Below, one piece after another: positions 6,490 through 14,094 of a stretch of 18,547 nt of DNA. Both the position numbers and the translations under genes were made by a program. Numbering within the stretch: position 1 is the stretch's first letter; every line of letters begins with the position of its first letter. Source of the DNA: Emcibacter sp. (GTDB taxonomy: Bacteria; Pseudomonadota; Alphaproteobacteria; Sphingomonadales; Emcibacteraceae); contig JALUWZ010000039.1 in NCBI GenBank assembly GCA_027019205.1, forward strand, positions 1 through 18,547, in the 5' to 3' direction. Below the pieces are notes generated by a model. The model was not told the DNA's origin. It saw only the letters and a list, made by a program, of their open reading frames with translations, and did no database searches.

Positions 6490-7872
6490 TTAACGTTTTA
6501 CATTGTTTAATTCGTTAAGCATCTGATCTACCGTCGTGATAATCTTGGTATTGGCGGAAAAGGCCCGCTGCACCTTAATCAGGTTGGTAAATTCACTTGC
6601 GAGGTCCACGGTGGACGCTTCAAGGGTTTGCGGGGCGATAAAACCGGCCCCGCCAACCCCGGCAAGCTTGATGTTCAGGCTGCCTGACTGATCAGAGACG
6701 GTATAGGTATTGCCCTGTCTTCGGGTCAGTCCGTCCGGATTCTGGAAGGTGGAGAGCGGCAACTGGAATACCTTCTTTGATAATCCGTTGCTGAACAGGG
6801 CGCTGACAATACCGCTCTTGTCAATGGAAACCCCGACGACATTACCAAATGTTGCCCCGTTAACCAGGGATGAAATGATGGTGGAGTCACCGGCAAACTG
6901 GGTCATGCCATCGCTCAAGCCGTCAGACCCGAGGTCAAAGGTCAGGCTGCCGACGCTGGCCCCGCCGGTCCAGTTGACGGTAATCGGATTGAGCAGGGCA
7001 GAGGTTGTCCCGGCGACATTAAGGGTGCCGTCGCCATTGAACTGTATCTGGCCACTGGCTATCTGTCCCGTGCCGGAAAGCCCTGAGGTTACGTCACCCG
7101 GAGGGTCGGCAAATATTTCGACATTCCACTGGTTGGGAGCCTTTCTGAGCGCGGCCAGAGTGACGGTATGAACGCCGCCCAGGGCATCAAATACCTGGAC
7201 GTTGGTCTGAAAGTCCGGCTTGACACCATTGGTCGGCGGAATGACACCGTTGGCGACATCGGCGGCATAGCCGGCCATGGAGCCGGCCACGGTGGCAGCG
7301 GTATAGGTTCCGCCGGTTATGGCGGCATTAAGCGGCTGTGACGATTGCAGGTTGGCCCGAATAGCAACGTTCGTCGTCGCCTCGGCAGTACTGGTCAGGT
7401 TCGATATATTGATGGGCTGAAGCCCGGTAACGTCGAGATTGGTCGGCGGGTTGCCGTTACTGTCAAGGGGAACCCCCATCAGGAAGAATCCGGCGGTATT
7501 TTTCAAAAGGCCCGCCGCATCAGGGGTGAAGGACCCTGCCCGGGTAAAGCTGATTTCCGAACTCGGGCTGACAGGCTGTCCCGTGTTGGAGACGACAAAG
7601 AATCCGGCGCCGTCAATACTGAGGTCTGTTGCCGATGTGGAGGATTGCAGCAACCCCTGCCGGCTGATCAGGGTTTGCGGGATGGCCTGAACCCCGCCCG
7701 GCGAGAAAGAGCTGGAAGAGCTTGATTCTGTGACCAGAGTTGAAAATTTCGCCCGGGTCTCCTTATAGCCGACCGTGTTCAGATTTGAGATATTATCCGA
7801 AATCATGCCAAGGGCGTTACTGTAAGACCCCAGCCCCGATACTCCGGACGCAAGTGATGCCAATAGACTCAT
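6490..7872 (-). CDS. flgE: Flagellar hook protein FlgE
   Basis: Structural protein of the hook, exported through the flagellar apparatus and polymerised outside the cell. The protein has 460 residues. The N-terminal D0 rod/hook signature is ISDNISNLNTVGYKETRAKF (24-43), with GAGFFVVSN near 87-95. The middle is Ser/Thr/Gly-rich beta sequence. The C-terminal D0 helix covers LASEFTNLIKVQRAFSANTK and TTVDQMLNELNNVKR at the end. There are no cysteines and few charged residues in the middle, as expected for an exported axial protein. Start ATG at 7872 has AGGAG 6 bases upstream. It is the last gene of the fliK-flgD-flgE operon and is followed by a strong hairpin. Confidence 0.96.
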   Translation of the reverse strand: MSLLASLASGVSGLGSYSNALGMISDNISNLNTVGYKETRAKFSTLVTESSSSSSFSPGGVQAIPQTLISRQGLLQSSTSATDLSIDGAGFFVVSNTGQPVSPSSEISFTRAGSFTPDAAGLLKNTAGFFLMGVPLDSNGNPPTNLDVTGLQPINISNLTSTAEATTNVAIRANLQSSQPLNAAITGGTYTAATVAGSMAGYAADVANGVIPPTNGVKPDFQTNVQVFDALGGVHTVTLAALRKAPNQWNVEIFADPPGDVTSGLSGTGQIASGQIQFNGDGTLNVAGTTSALLNPITVNWTGGASVGSLTFDLGSDGLSDGMTQFAGDSTIISSLVNGATFGNVVGVSIDKSGIVSALFSNGLSKKVFQLPLSTFQNPDGLTRRQGNTYTVSDQSGSLNIKLAGVGGAGFIAPQTLEASTVDLASEFTNLIKVQRAFSANTKIITTVDQMLNELNNVKR

Positions 7873-7894
7873 GTCATTCTCCTGTTGTGTTTAT

Positions 7895-7911
7895 CGACAG
7901 GGTCGCTGTCG
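7895..7911 (-). other. Small hairpin between flgD and flgE
   Basis: CGACAG and CTGTCG form a perfect 6-bp stem around 5 bases, placed just before the flgE ribosome site in the operon RNA. It could adjust flgE translation or act as an RNA processing or stability element; no function is shown. Confidence 0.35.
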
Positions 7912-7947
7912 ATGGTTTAATCCATATGATAAGAGCGATTTACGCGA

Positions 7948-8610
7948 CTAGACTGGCGACTTCTGCGACAGGGTTGATGGTTTAACGGTCTGAATATCCT
8001 TAATCGGGATCAAAAGCCCGTTGACGGATAAATTGACCTCTCCGTTCAGCGTTTCAATACTTTCCACGGTTCCTTTTGAAAAGATTGCGGTTTGCACGTC
8101 TGTTCCGCTGGCGGTTTGAGCTGAAATAGCGAGTTTATATATTCCGTCCGGGGTATTTGCCGGGGCATTCCAGACAAAATCATGTAATCCTGCCTTATTA
8201 TTGCCAACGGCTTCGTAAAGGACCTTGCCGGTTGAATCCTGAACGGTAAGCGTCGTTTTATCGGCGTTGGACTGAAGGTTATATTGCCATTTTGCCACCC
8301 CGTTCCGCAATCCGGTCCGGTTGGTTTCCGTGGTCACATCCGTGCCCAGATACCCGACGGCGTTGGACATGGCAGCAACTTTGGTCTGGCTGATCAGATT
8401 TTCAAGGTTTTTATTGGTATTGATGGATTGTTCAACCTGGCTGAAAGACACCAGCTGATCGGTGAATTTACTTGAATCCACCGGGTTCAGCGGGTCCTGA
8501 AACTGGAGCTGGGTCGTAAGCAGGGTCAGAAACTGGTCAAAATTCTTGGCCAGTTTTGCGCCGCTTTTTGTGGCCACACTGGGGGCTGTTGCTGCTGCTG
8601 TGACGTCCAT
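7948..8610 (-). CDS. flgD: Flagellar hook-capping protein FlgD
   Basis: Temporary cap that directs FlgE assembly at the hook tip. The protein has 220 residues, the normal size. The conserved N-terminal part is NFDQFLTLLTTQLQFQDPLNP (23-43), followed by the Gln/Ser-rich helix FTDQLVSFSQVEQSINTNKN. The Tudor/FlgD Ig-like part covers about 85-205, with GLHDFVWNAPANTPDGIYKL at 141-160 typical of the FLGD-ig domain. Start ATG at 8610 has AGGA upstream, and the gene begins 17 bases after the fliK stop. A 75-base gap with a small hairpin separates it from flgE. Confidence 0.95.
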   Translation of the reverse strand: MDVTAAATAPSVATKSGAKLAKNFDQFLTLLTTQLQFQDPLNPVDSSKFTDQLVSFSQVEQSINTNKNLENLISQTKVAAMSNAVGYLGTDVTTETNRTGLRNGVAKWQYNLQSNADKTTLTVQDSTGKVLYEAVGNNKAGLHDFVWNAPANTPDGIYKLAISAQTASGTDVQTAIFSKGTVESIETLNGEVNLSVNGLLIPIKDIQTVKPSTLSQKSPV

Positions 8611-8627
8611 ATTTACATGTCCTTACC

Positions 8628-10445
8628 TTAAATATTGATATCCAGAATATTATCTGAATAGGTCATTCTCATCTGCTGCTGGCTGATAATATCATGGATC
8701 ATTGGGGGCATCATGCCGTCATCTTCCGTATCCCCGGTGATATTTGCGCCATAACCGGATTCTGCCGGATTTTGCTGTTGCTGTTTTAACGTGAAGTTCA
8801 GGTTATTGCCGCCGACATCAAAACCCGAATTGGTCAATGCCCTTTGCAGAGACCCCTGATCACGGTGAAGAAGATTAAGCGTCCGTTGATTATCGGCAGT
8901 GATGGTGGCGGAGACCCTGCCATCTGTCTGAATGTCCATCCTGATGTCTACATGGCCGAGGTCAGCCGGTTTCAGGCTGATTTTAAAACTGTGTTTGCCG
9001 TCACCTGTCTGTCTGGCAATTGCCAGACCGATCTGTTTTGCCACCATTTGCGGGGTGACATGGTTCGGATTTATATTTTGATTTATTTGGGCCTGATTGA
9101 CAGTGGACAGACTTGCGGGGGTCAGGTTTTTAATATTATGGCCATTATTCTGACTGACATCCTGAAGGGAAAGCAGCCCGTTTTGCAGTTGTGCAGGACC
9201 GGGTCCGGCTGTTTTGCCCTCTGTTACGGCGGGGGTCTGGCCGGCATTTGCCGACAGGGAGGTCGAGGCAGTTTCAAGCGGCTGGTGACTGGTGACAGAC
9301 GGCTTGTCCTGCAATCCGTCAATGAAATTCCTGCGGACGTCCGGTGTATGGGATGCCGCTTTTGCTTTGGCAGAAAGGGCAGTATTTTTTTTACCTGCAT
9401 CCTTCAGTCCAGGATTTTTCCTGTCGGTGGCGGGGCCATTTTCTGTGGATGTTTCAGCGGCTTTTTCCAGAGTTTTTACCAGGGTTTTTTCCGGAGTTTT
9501 TTCCGGGGTAAAGTCCGGAGTTTTTTCCGGGGTGATTTTTGCTGCATTTGTTGCAGAATTTTTACTATTCCTGCTTTTCTCCGGCCTGTTTTGTTCAGCA
9601 GGCAGCATGACTGTTGCGGCCAGTTGTGCTGCCGGGTCCGTTTTTGCAGCCTCATTGAGGGCCGGGGCCTGCCGGGTGACGGTAACGGGTGCCGACTCCG
9701 CTTCCTTCTGTGGCGTAATTGCCGGGGCCGCTTCCTTCACAGTGACCGGTCCCTTCCCATGTCGGAGCGTGGCTTTTTTATTGTCTTTGAGGCCGTTCTT
9801 GTCGGAATGGGCCTCTAACGGCAAAGAGCCATCCTGTTTGGCGTTTGAAATTGCGGGGGAAACAGTGGCCGCTACTGCCCCGTCCGGGATTTGACTTCCC
9901 GGAGTTTTTGCCGGGGCTTCAGTATCTGTTGCCAATAAAATCCTGCCGACAGATGATTTGTCGCCGGTATTCTTTACCGTCGGGGTCCTGGGGTTGTTCT
10001 CTGTCCCCACAGTTTTCTGCTCTGACGGGGGATTCTTGAGGGGGGCCACTCCGGCAAAGACCATCCTGCCGGGCAGGGTATTGCCGGGCAGGGCATTACC
10101 GGTCAGGGATTTGCCGTCTTTGCCACCGCCTTTGTCATCCGGGCCATCTGCGGCTTTCTGAGGGCTGCCTGTCCTGACATTTCCCGAAAGTCCGACTGAA
10201 ATATCAACCGGTATAGTGTCTTTTTTGCCATGGGCCTTCTTTTTGCCCTGAGCGTCCGCCTTCTGCGAGGCGGCTGTCTGATCGCTGCTTTGCCGGGCAA
10301 GCAAGCTGCCGAACAGTTTTCTGGCAGGGGCGTCCTGACCGTTATGTCCAGCCTGTATATCCCCGCTGGCCACAGCCGTGCCGCGACCAGCCGCAACGGC
10401 GGCGGGGGCGATGGTCGGCAATAGCTCGGACGATATAGTCATCAT
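8628..10445 (-). CDS. fliK: Flagellar hook-length control protein FliK
   Basis: Exported ruler that ends hook growth and switches export to filament-type substrates. With the start chosen here it has 605 residues, longer than the Salmonella protein (about 400). Residues 1-440 are low-complexity, rich in Lys, Thr, Pro, Ala and Asp, with two tandem repeats (about 112-126 and 303-326). The C-terminal hook-length domain (about 455-575) carries the signature KISLKPADLGHVDIRMDI, then a Gln-rich stretch. The frame also opens at a TTG at 10487, but that lies at or before the predicted sigma-54 RNA start (about 10477); the paired ATG codons at 10445 and 10442, with a GGA just upstream, are better. It is the first gene of the hook operon and divergent from flgK. 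Assignment rests on the C-terminal motif and its neighbours. Confidence 0.9.
   Translation of the reverse strand: MMTISSELLPTIAPAAVAAGRGTAVASGDIQAGHNGQDAPARKLFGSLLARQSSDQTAASQKADAQGKKKAHGKKDTIPVDISVGLSGNVRTGSPQKAADGPDDKGGGKDGKSLTGNALPGNTLPGRMVFAGVAPLKNPPSEQKTVGTENNPRTPTVKNTGDKSSVGRILLATDTEAPAKTPGSQIPDGAVAATVSPAISNAKQDGSLPLEAHSDKNGLKDNKKATLRHGKGPVTVKEAAPAITPQKEAESAPVTVTRQAPALNEAAKTDPAAQLAATVMLPAEQNRPEKSRNSKNSATNAAKITPEKTPDFTPEKTPEKTLVKTLEKAAETSTENGPATDRKNPGLKDAGKKNTALSAKAKAASHTPDVRRNFIDGLQDKPSVTSHQPLETASTSLSANAGQTPAVTEGKTAGPGPAQLQNGLLSLQDVSQNNGHNIKNLTPASLSTVNQAQINQNINPNHVTPQMVAKQIGLAIARQTGDGKHSFKISLKPADLGHVDIRMDIQTDGRVSATITADNQRTLNLLHRDQGSLQRALTNSGFDVGGNNLNFTLKQQQQNPAESGYGANITGDTEDDGMMPPMIHDIISQQQMRMTYSDNILDINI
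9467..9538 (-). repeat. 12-bp tandem repeat inside fliK
   Basis: Six consecutive 12-base units of the type CCGGAGTTTTTT on the plus strand, with variants such as CCAGGG and CCGGGG at the front. A weaker seventh copy precedes them at 9455. On the coding strand each unit gives four residues of the KTPE type, so the protein reads TPE-K/D/F tetrapeptides at about residues 303-326. Because 12 is a multiple of 3, copy changes keep the frame. Confidence 0.85.
10066..10110 (-). repeat. 15-bp tandem repeat inside fliK
   Basis: Three consecutive 15-base units, TTGCCGGGCAGGGCA and close variants, the third more diverged. They encode pentapeptides of the NALPG/NTLPG type at about FliK residues 112-126. 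The repeat is in frame. Confidence 0.75.
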
Positions 10446-10487
10446 TTTCCATATTTGGCAGTGAATACAATAATCTGTAATTATCAA

Positions 10488-10503
10488 AGCAAATATCGGG
10501 CCA
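10488..10503 (-). promoter_or_regulatory. Sigma-54 promoter of the fliK-flgD-flgE hook operon
   Basis: The minus strand reads TGGCCC-GATAT-TTGCT, with the invariant GG and GC spaced by 10 bases, a near-consensus -24/-12 promoter. The predicted RNA start is near 10477, about 30 bases before the ATG at 10445. It supports sigma-54/FlbD control of the hook operon and rules against the TTG start of fliK. Confidence 0.8.
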
Positions 10504-10655
10504 TTTTAATATTTCGTTGCTAATATATTGTAATATATAGTTTTTTTATATTTCAGGCCGGATCTGCCCCGGGCCGCAGGGTAATTATTTCCCGACATTC
10601 CGGGGTAAATATTGCAGGTCGGCAGAATAGACCTCATCCCTGACGGTGCCGGAGT

Positions 10656-10671
10656 TGGCCCCAACATTGCA
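10656..10671 (+). promoter_or_regulatory. Sigma-54 promoter directed toward flgK
   Basis: The plus strand reads TGGCCC-CAACA-TTGCA, with GG-N10-GC spacing, a near-consensus -24/-12 promoter. The predicted RNA start is about 10682, giving an unusually long leader (about 235 bases) before flgK. No better match was seen closer to the gene. Confidence 0.7.
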
Positions 10672-10722
10672 TATATATTTACAGGGACCGGGCAGGGATA
10701 TGCCGGGTACTTCAGGATCAGT

Positions 10723-10803
10723 ATGAGAATAACAGGATGGTTTTCCTTTATTTTCAATATGTTGGAAGATTATAAAAATGTTGAAATCAGACAAGACATA
10801 TAA
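10723..10803 (+). CDS. Possible 26-residue peptide in the flgK leader (uncertain)
   Basis: An ATG preceded by AGGA with 5 bases between, opening 26 codons to TAA, located after the predicted sigma-54 start and before flgK. The peptide begins with a hydrophobic, aromatic stretch (GWFSFIFNML, residues 5-14) and ends charged. It matches nothing I recognise. A chance ORF of this size is common, so this is only a candidate leader peptide. Confidence 0.2.
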   Translation: MRITGWFSFIFNMLEDYKNVEIRQDI

Positions 10804-10842
10804 GGAATACCACTGTCGAGGGGGGGAATTTTTTCCCTTCAG

Positions 10843-10859
10843 GGCAAGCGTTGCCTAGC
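10843..10859. promoter_or_regulatory. Second copy of the GGCAA-N3-TTGCCTAGC element, upstream of flgK
   Basis: GGCAA-GCG-TTGCC with TAGC after it, sharing 14 fixed bases with the element upstream of fliF (5794-5810). It lies about 60 bases before the flgK ATG and about 160 bases past the predicted flgK RNA start. Enhancer sites downstream of sigma-54 promoters are known for Caulobacter late flagellar genes (family knowledge). It is a candidate FlbD site that could serve both divergent promoters. Confidence 0.5.
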
Positions 10860-10916
10860 GGAAAAGTCCCGTTGGCCGGTTTATCAAGGACCGCCTGACG
10901 GGCAGAAAGGAAGACC

Positions 10917-13025
10917 ATGTCGATTAATGCTATTATCAGTAATTCCCTGACCGGGCTTTTTACCAATCAGGCAGCGCTGCGTACCACATCCAATAATATT
11001 GCCAATATCAACACCCCCGGCTATGCCAGACAGGTTGTTCGTCAGGAATCTATTGTCAATGGCACTGAATCCGGCGGGGTAAAGATTTCCGGTATTGAGC
11101 GGATTGTTGATAAATTTCTTGTCAAGGCGGTCTATGACGCCAATGCGGATTCCGCCCGCTTCTCGCTGGAAAACAAATTTCAGGGCCGTATCCAGTCGCT
11201 GCTCGGGCGGCCGGACCAGAATAACTCCCTGTCAGGCCGTATTGACAATATATTTACATCCATATCTGAAATGGCCCTTAATCCGCTGTCGGGCATTTTG
11301 AAAGAAAGCACCCTGTCAAGTATCAACCAGTTTGGTGAGGAGATAGGAGGGCTTGTCGTCCAGCTTCAGAATATGCGGGCAGATGCCAGCAATCAGATAT
11401 CAGAGAAAGTGAGCCGTATCAATGTGCTGACCAAGCAGATTGAAAATATTAATCCTCTGATAAGCCGGGAAACACTGACCGGGGGCGAGCCGGGTGCCCT
11501 GCTTGAAAAACGGGCGCAGATAATTACGGAATTGTCCAAGCTTGTTGATCTGAATATAGTGGACTCCGGCAATAACGGGGTTCAGGTAAACACGTCGTCA
11601 GGAATTATGCTGGTCGGAGCGGGCCGGAATATCCTGCAATATTCCCCGCCCGGGGTTGTGACGTCATCAACGCCATTTCCCCGGATTACCGTCCATCCGG
11701 TGGATAGTGTCACCGGAGTCATTCGCCCGAGCAATACAGAGCTTGACAGCGAACTGACCTCTGGCGAGTTGAAGGGCCTGCTGACCCTGAGAGACAAGGA
11801 ACTGCCCGAAATCGCCCTGCAGCTCGGCAGCCTTGCCTCGGGTCTGGCCGACGAGCTGAACCGGATTCATAATCTGAATGTCGCGGTGCCGGCCCCGAAT
11901 AGCCTGACCGGGATAAATAGCGGTCTGCTGGCAACCGACAAACATAATTTTACCGGAAAGTCGGTCTTTGCCGTAACGGATGCCAGTGGTAATCTGGTGG
12001 CAAAGGTAAATATTGATTTCGGGGCCATTGGTTCGACCATAGGAGATGTGATTACTGCGGTGAATACCGGCCTTGGCGGGGCGGGTACATTGGCCCTGAA
12101 TAACGGGGTCATGTCCTTCACCGCTGCCGCAGGCACGAACGGGGTATCGGTTTCACAGGTTGCCGGCAGTGAAAGCAGCCGCGCGGGACGGGGATTTTCC
12201 CATTTTTTCGGTCTGAATAATCTCGTGGAAGCCAAGGCACCGTCCCATTTTGATACCGGGATCACCGGCACAGAGAATCATGGCTTTACGGCGGGTGGCA
12301 TTGTGGAGCTGGAAGTCAATAATGCGAACGGGGTGAAGTTAGGCCAGTACAGCCTGACCATCGGCGGGTCGACTTTCAATGACATATTGACCAGCCTGAA
12401 CAGCAGCTCACTCAGTGCATTTGCCACCTTCTCCTATTCATCGACCGGGCAGCTGGTGGCAACACCGGTGGCCGGGGTTGGTGATATTGCCCTGCATGTC
12501 AAGACCGACAGCACATCACGGGGGGCTACCAATGTGCCGATTTCGAGCTTTTTCGGCATCGGCCAGGCCCCTCGCATGGATGCGGCTGTCAATTTCAAGG
12601 TCCGTAAAGTGTTTAACGATAATCCGGGGCAGGTGGCTCTGGCCCAGCTTGACCAGACGGCGGTTGTCGGGGGCAGCGCCCTGAGTGTCGGTGATCAGAC
12701 CGGGGCGCTGGCCCTGAAGGGTCTGGAAAATGCCACCCATGTTTTTGCCCGGGCCGGAGGGTTGAGTGCGGCAACGGCAACCCTGTCGCAATATAGCGCC
12801 AATCTTATGGCCAATCTGGGGTCACGGGCCTCGCTGACAGAGAGTAAAATGAAGGATAATCAGGCGCTAAGCGATGAACTGAACCGGAAATCCTCGGATA
12901 TTTCCGGGGTCAATCTGGATGAGGAACTGGCCAATATGGTGATTTTCCAGAATGCCTATTCCGCCTCGGCCCGGCTGTTGAATACGGCCAAGGAGATGTT
13001 CGACAGTATCCTGAGAATTATATGA
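10917..13025 (+). CDS. flgK: Flagellar hook-associated protein 1 FlgK
   Basis: Forms the first junction ring between hook and filament. The protein has 702 residues, clearly longer than the 540-550 of enteric FlgK. The N-terminal signature is LRTTSNNIANINTPGYARQV (21-40). A helical D1 part runs to about 320. The C-terminal helix NLDEELANMVIFQNAYSASA (666-685), followed by RLLNTAKEMFDSIL, is typical. The additional length is in the middle, where two similar blocks of about 90 residues (345-435 and 458-549) each end in SRG/SRA...F(S/I)xFFG-(L/I). Start ATG at 10917 has AAAGGAAG upstream. It is followed by flgL after 53 bases and is divergent from fliK. Confidence 0.95.
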   Translation: MSINAIISNSLTGLFTNQAALRTTSNNIANINTPGYARQVVRQESIVNGTESGGVKISGIERIVDKFLVKAVYDANADSARFSLENKFQGRIQSLLGRPDQNNSLSGRIDNIFTSISEMALNPLSGILKESTLSSINQFGEEIGGLVVQLQNMRADASNQISEKVSRINVLTKQIENINPLISRETLTGGEPGALLEKRAQIITELSKLVDLNIVDSGNNGVQVNTSSGIMLVGAGRNILQYSPPGVVTSSTPFPRITVHPVDSVTGVIRPSNTELDSELTSGELKGLLTLRDKELPEIALQLGSLASGLADELNRIHNLNVAVPAPNSLTGINSGLLATDKHNFTGKSVFAVTDASGNLVAKVNIDFGAIGSTIGDVITAVNTGLGGAGTLALNNGVMSFTAAAGTNGVSVSQVAGSESSRAGRGFSHFFGLNNLVEAKAPSHFDTGITGTENHGFTAGGIVELEVNNANGVKLGQYSLTIGGSTFNDILTSLNSSSLSAFATFSYSSTGQLVATPVAGVGDIALHVKTDSTSRGATNVPISSFFGIGQAPRMDAAVNFKVRKVFNDNPGQVALAQLDQTAVVGGSALSVGDQTGALALKGLENATHVFARAGGLSAATATLSQYSANLMANLGSRASLTESKMKDNQALSDELNRKSSDISGVNLDEELANMVIFQNAYSASARLLNTAKEMFDSILRII

Positions 13026-13078
13026 TTAAATCAGAGGGATAACGGGAATATATACAGAATGAAAGACAGGAAAGAGAT

Positions 13079-14002
13079 ATGACACGGGTATCAAGTTTCG
13101 GACATCAACAGGTCATGCTGGCCAGTCTCCTGAATGGTCAGTCACGGGTATTTAATGATCAGGAACAAATTACCACAGGGAAAAAGGAAAAGGATTACCG
13201 TGGCCTTGCCAGCGAGGTTACCACATTGCTCGGGGCAAAAACTGTTATCAGCCAGACCCGGGGTTATCTCGGGGCGGCAAATCACGTCAACCGCTTCCTG
13301 CGGACCAATGATATTCAACTCGGCAGTATGGTGAAAAATGCGGAAAATGTCCGCGACGCATTGCTCAATGCCATTTCCCAGGAGGAAACCCTGACCCTGA
13401 ACGAAACGCTGGGGCAGTCATTCACTTCCATGGTCAGCGCCCTCAATACCAGCATCGGCGGCGTTCATATCTTTAGCGGCAGCCGGTCCGATGTCAAACC
13501 GGTAACCGGCAAAAGCATTTCCGATCTGGTCGCGGCGACCTCCGTGTCTGATCTGTTTCAGAATGACCAGCGCCGCCCGTCGGCCAAAATTGGCCAGAAT
13601 ACGACGATGGAATACGGGATTCTGGCCGATGAGGCGGGTAAGGAGGTATTTCAGGTTTTCAAAAATATAGCAGATTTTAACGCCGGGTCATCCGGGCCGC
13701 TGTCCGGCAAACTGAATGCGACCAAGATCAGCTTTCTCAAAGGGGAGCTGGCCAATATGGACAAGGCGATTGAGAATATGCGGGTGCTGGTCGCCAGAAA
13801 CGGCACCCGGCAGAATAATGTCGACAGCTTTATCAGTCAGAACCAGAGCCAGGAAGCCTTTCTCAAGGTGTTTATCTCTGATATAGAAGACGTCAATGTC
13901 GCCGAGGCCATTACCCGCCTCAATAATGACAAGACAGCGCTGGAGGCATCCTTCAAAATCACCAGCCAGCTGAATGGTCTGTCCCTGCTGAAATTTTTAT
14001 GA
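13079..14002 (+). CDS. flgL: Flagellar hook-associated protein 3 FlgL
   Basis: Second junction protein, sitting between FlgK and the flagellin filament. The protein has 307 residues, the usual size. It has the flagellin-type N-terminal helices (about 1-130), with ITTGKKEKDYRGLASEVTTL (31-50) typical of alphaproteobacterial FlgL. A short variable middle includes GGVHIFSGSRSDVKPV (127-142). The C-terminal D0 helix is DIEDVNVAEAITRLNNDKTA (268-287) with LNGLSLLKFL at the end. It could be confused with flagellin, but the FSGSR segment and the position after flgK decide it. Start ATG at 13079 follows AGGAAAG. Confidence 0.94.
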   Translation: MTRVSSFGHQQVMLASLLNGQSRVFNDQEQITTGKKEKDYRGLASEVTTLLGAKTVISQTRGYLGAANHVNRFLRTNDIQLGSMVKNAENVRDALLNAISQEETLTLNETLGQSFTSMVSALNTSIGGVHIFSGSRSDVKPVTGKSISDLVAATSVSDLFQNDQRRPSAKIGQNTTMEYGILADEAGKEVFQVFKNIADFNAGSSGPLSGKLNATKISFLKGELANMDKAIENMRVLVARNGTRQNNVDSFISQNQSQEAFLKVFISDIEDVNVAEAITRLNNDKTALEASFKITSQLNGLSLLKFL

Positions 14003-14065
14003 TTTCCTGTTGATATCCATGCCAGAATATATGTAATTATATATGATATATAGATAAATCAGCCC

Positions 14066-14094
14066 TTGAAATAAATCGTGGTTAAGGTTAATAT
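14066..14094 (+). promoter_or_regulatory. Putative sigma-70-type promoter of the deo operon
   Basis: TTGAAA (14066-14071), a 17-base spacer, then TAATAT (14089-14094). The predicted RNA start is near 14101, about 57 bases before the deoA ATG. Confidence 0.55.

Larger units (their letters stand above)
10446..10916. other. 471-bp divergent control region between fliK and flgK
   Basis: No established gene lies here. Contents: a minus-strand sigma-54 promoter (10488-10503), an AT-rich block (10505-10554) that could bend DNA, a weaker plus-strand sigma-54-like match CGGGGT-N5-TTGCA (10601-10616), a strong plus-strand sigma-54 promoter (10656-10671), an inverted GGCA-N6-TGCC (10691-10704), a possible 26-codon ORF (10723-10803), a GGGAA-N4-TTCCC inverted repeat (10824-10837) and the GGCAA-N3-TTGCC element (10843-10859). 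No clean IHF consensus was found by eye. Confidence 0.7.

Noticed and set aside
9467..9538. CRISPR-like array
   Set aside because: The units are contiguous 12-mers without spacers, inside a coding frame.
8844..9818. 324-codon plus-strand ORF
   Set aside because: It is the reverse of fliK; its Cys/Phe/Arg-rich translation is the complement of the Lys/Thr/Pro-rich FliK sequence, including the repeats.
10446..10487. TTG at 10487 as start of fliK
   Set aside because: It sits about at or before the predicted sigma-54 RNA start and within 2 bases of the -12 element; the ATG pair at 10445/10442 is downstream of the promoter.
10601..10616. Second plus-strand sigma-54 promoter CGGGGT-N5-TTGCA
   Set aside because: Spacing is right, but the -24 element is poor (CGGGGT instead of TGGCAC) and a much better match lies 55 bases downstream.
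10843..10855. GGCAAGCGTTGCC upstream of flgK as a -24/-12 promoter
   Set aside because: GG to GC spacing is 8 rather than 10 bases; the inverted symmetry and the copy near fliF fit a protein-binding site better.
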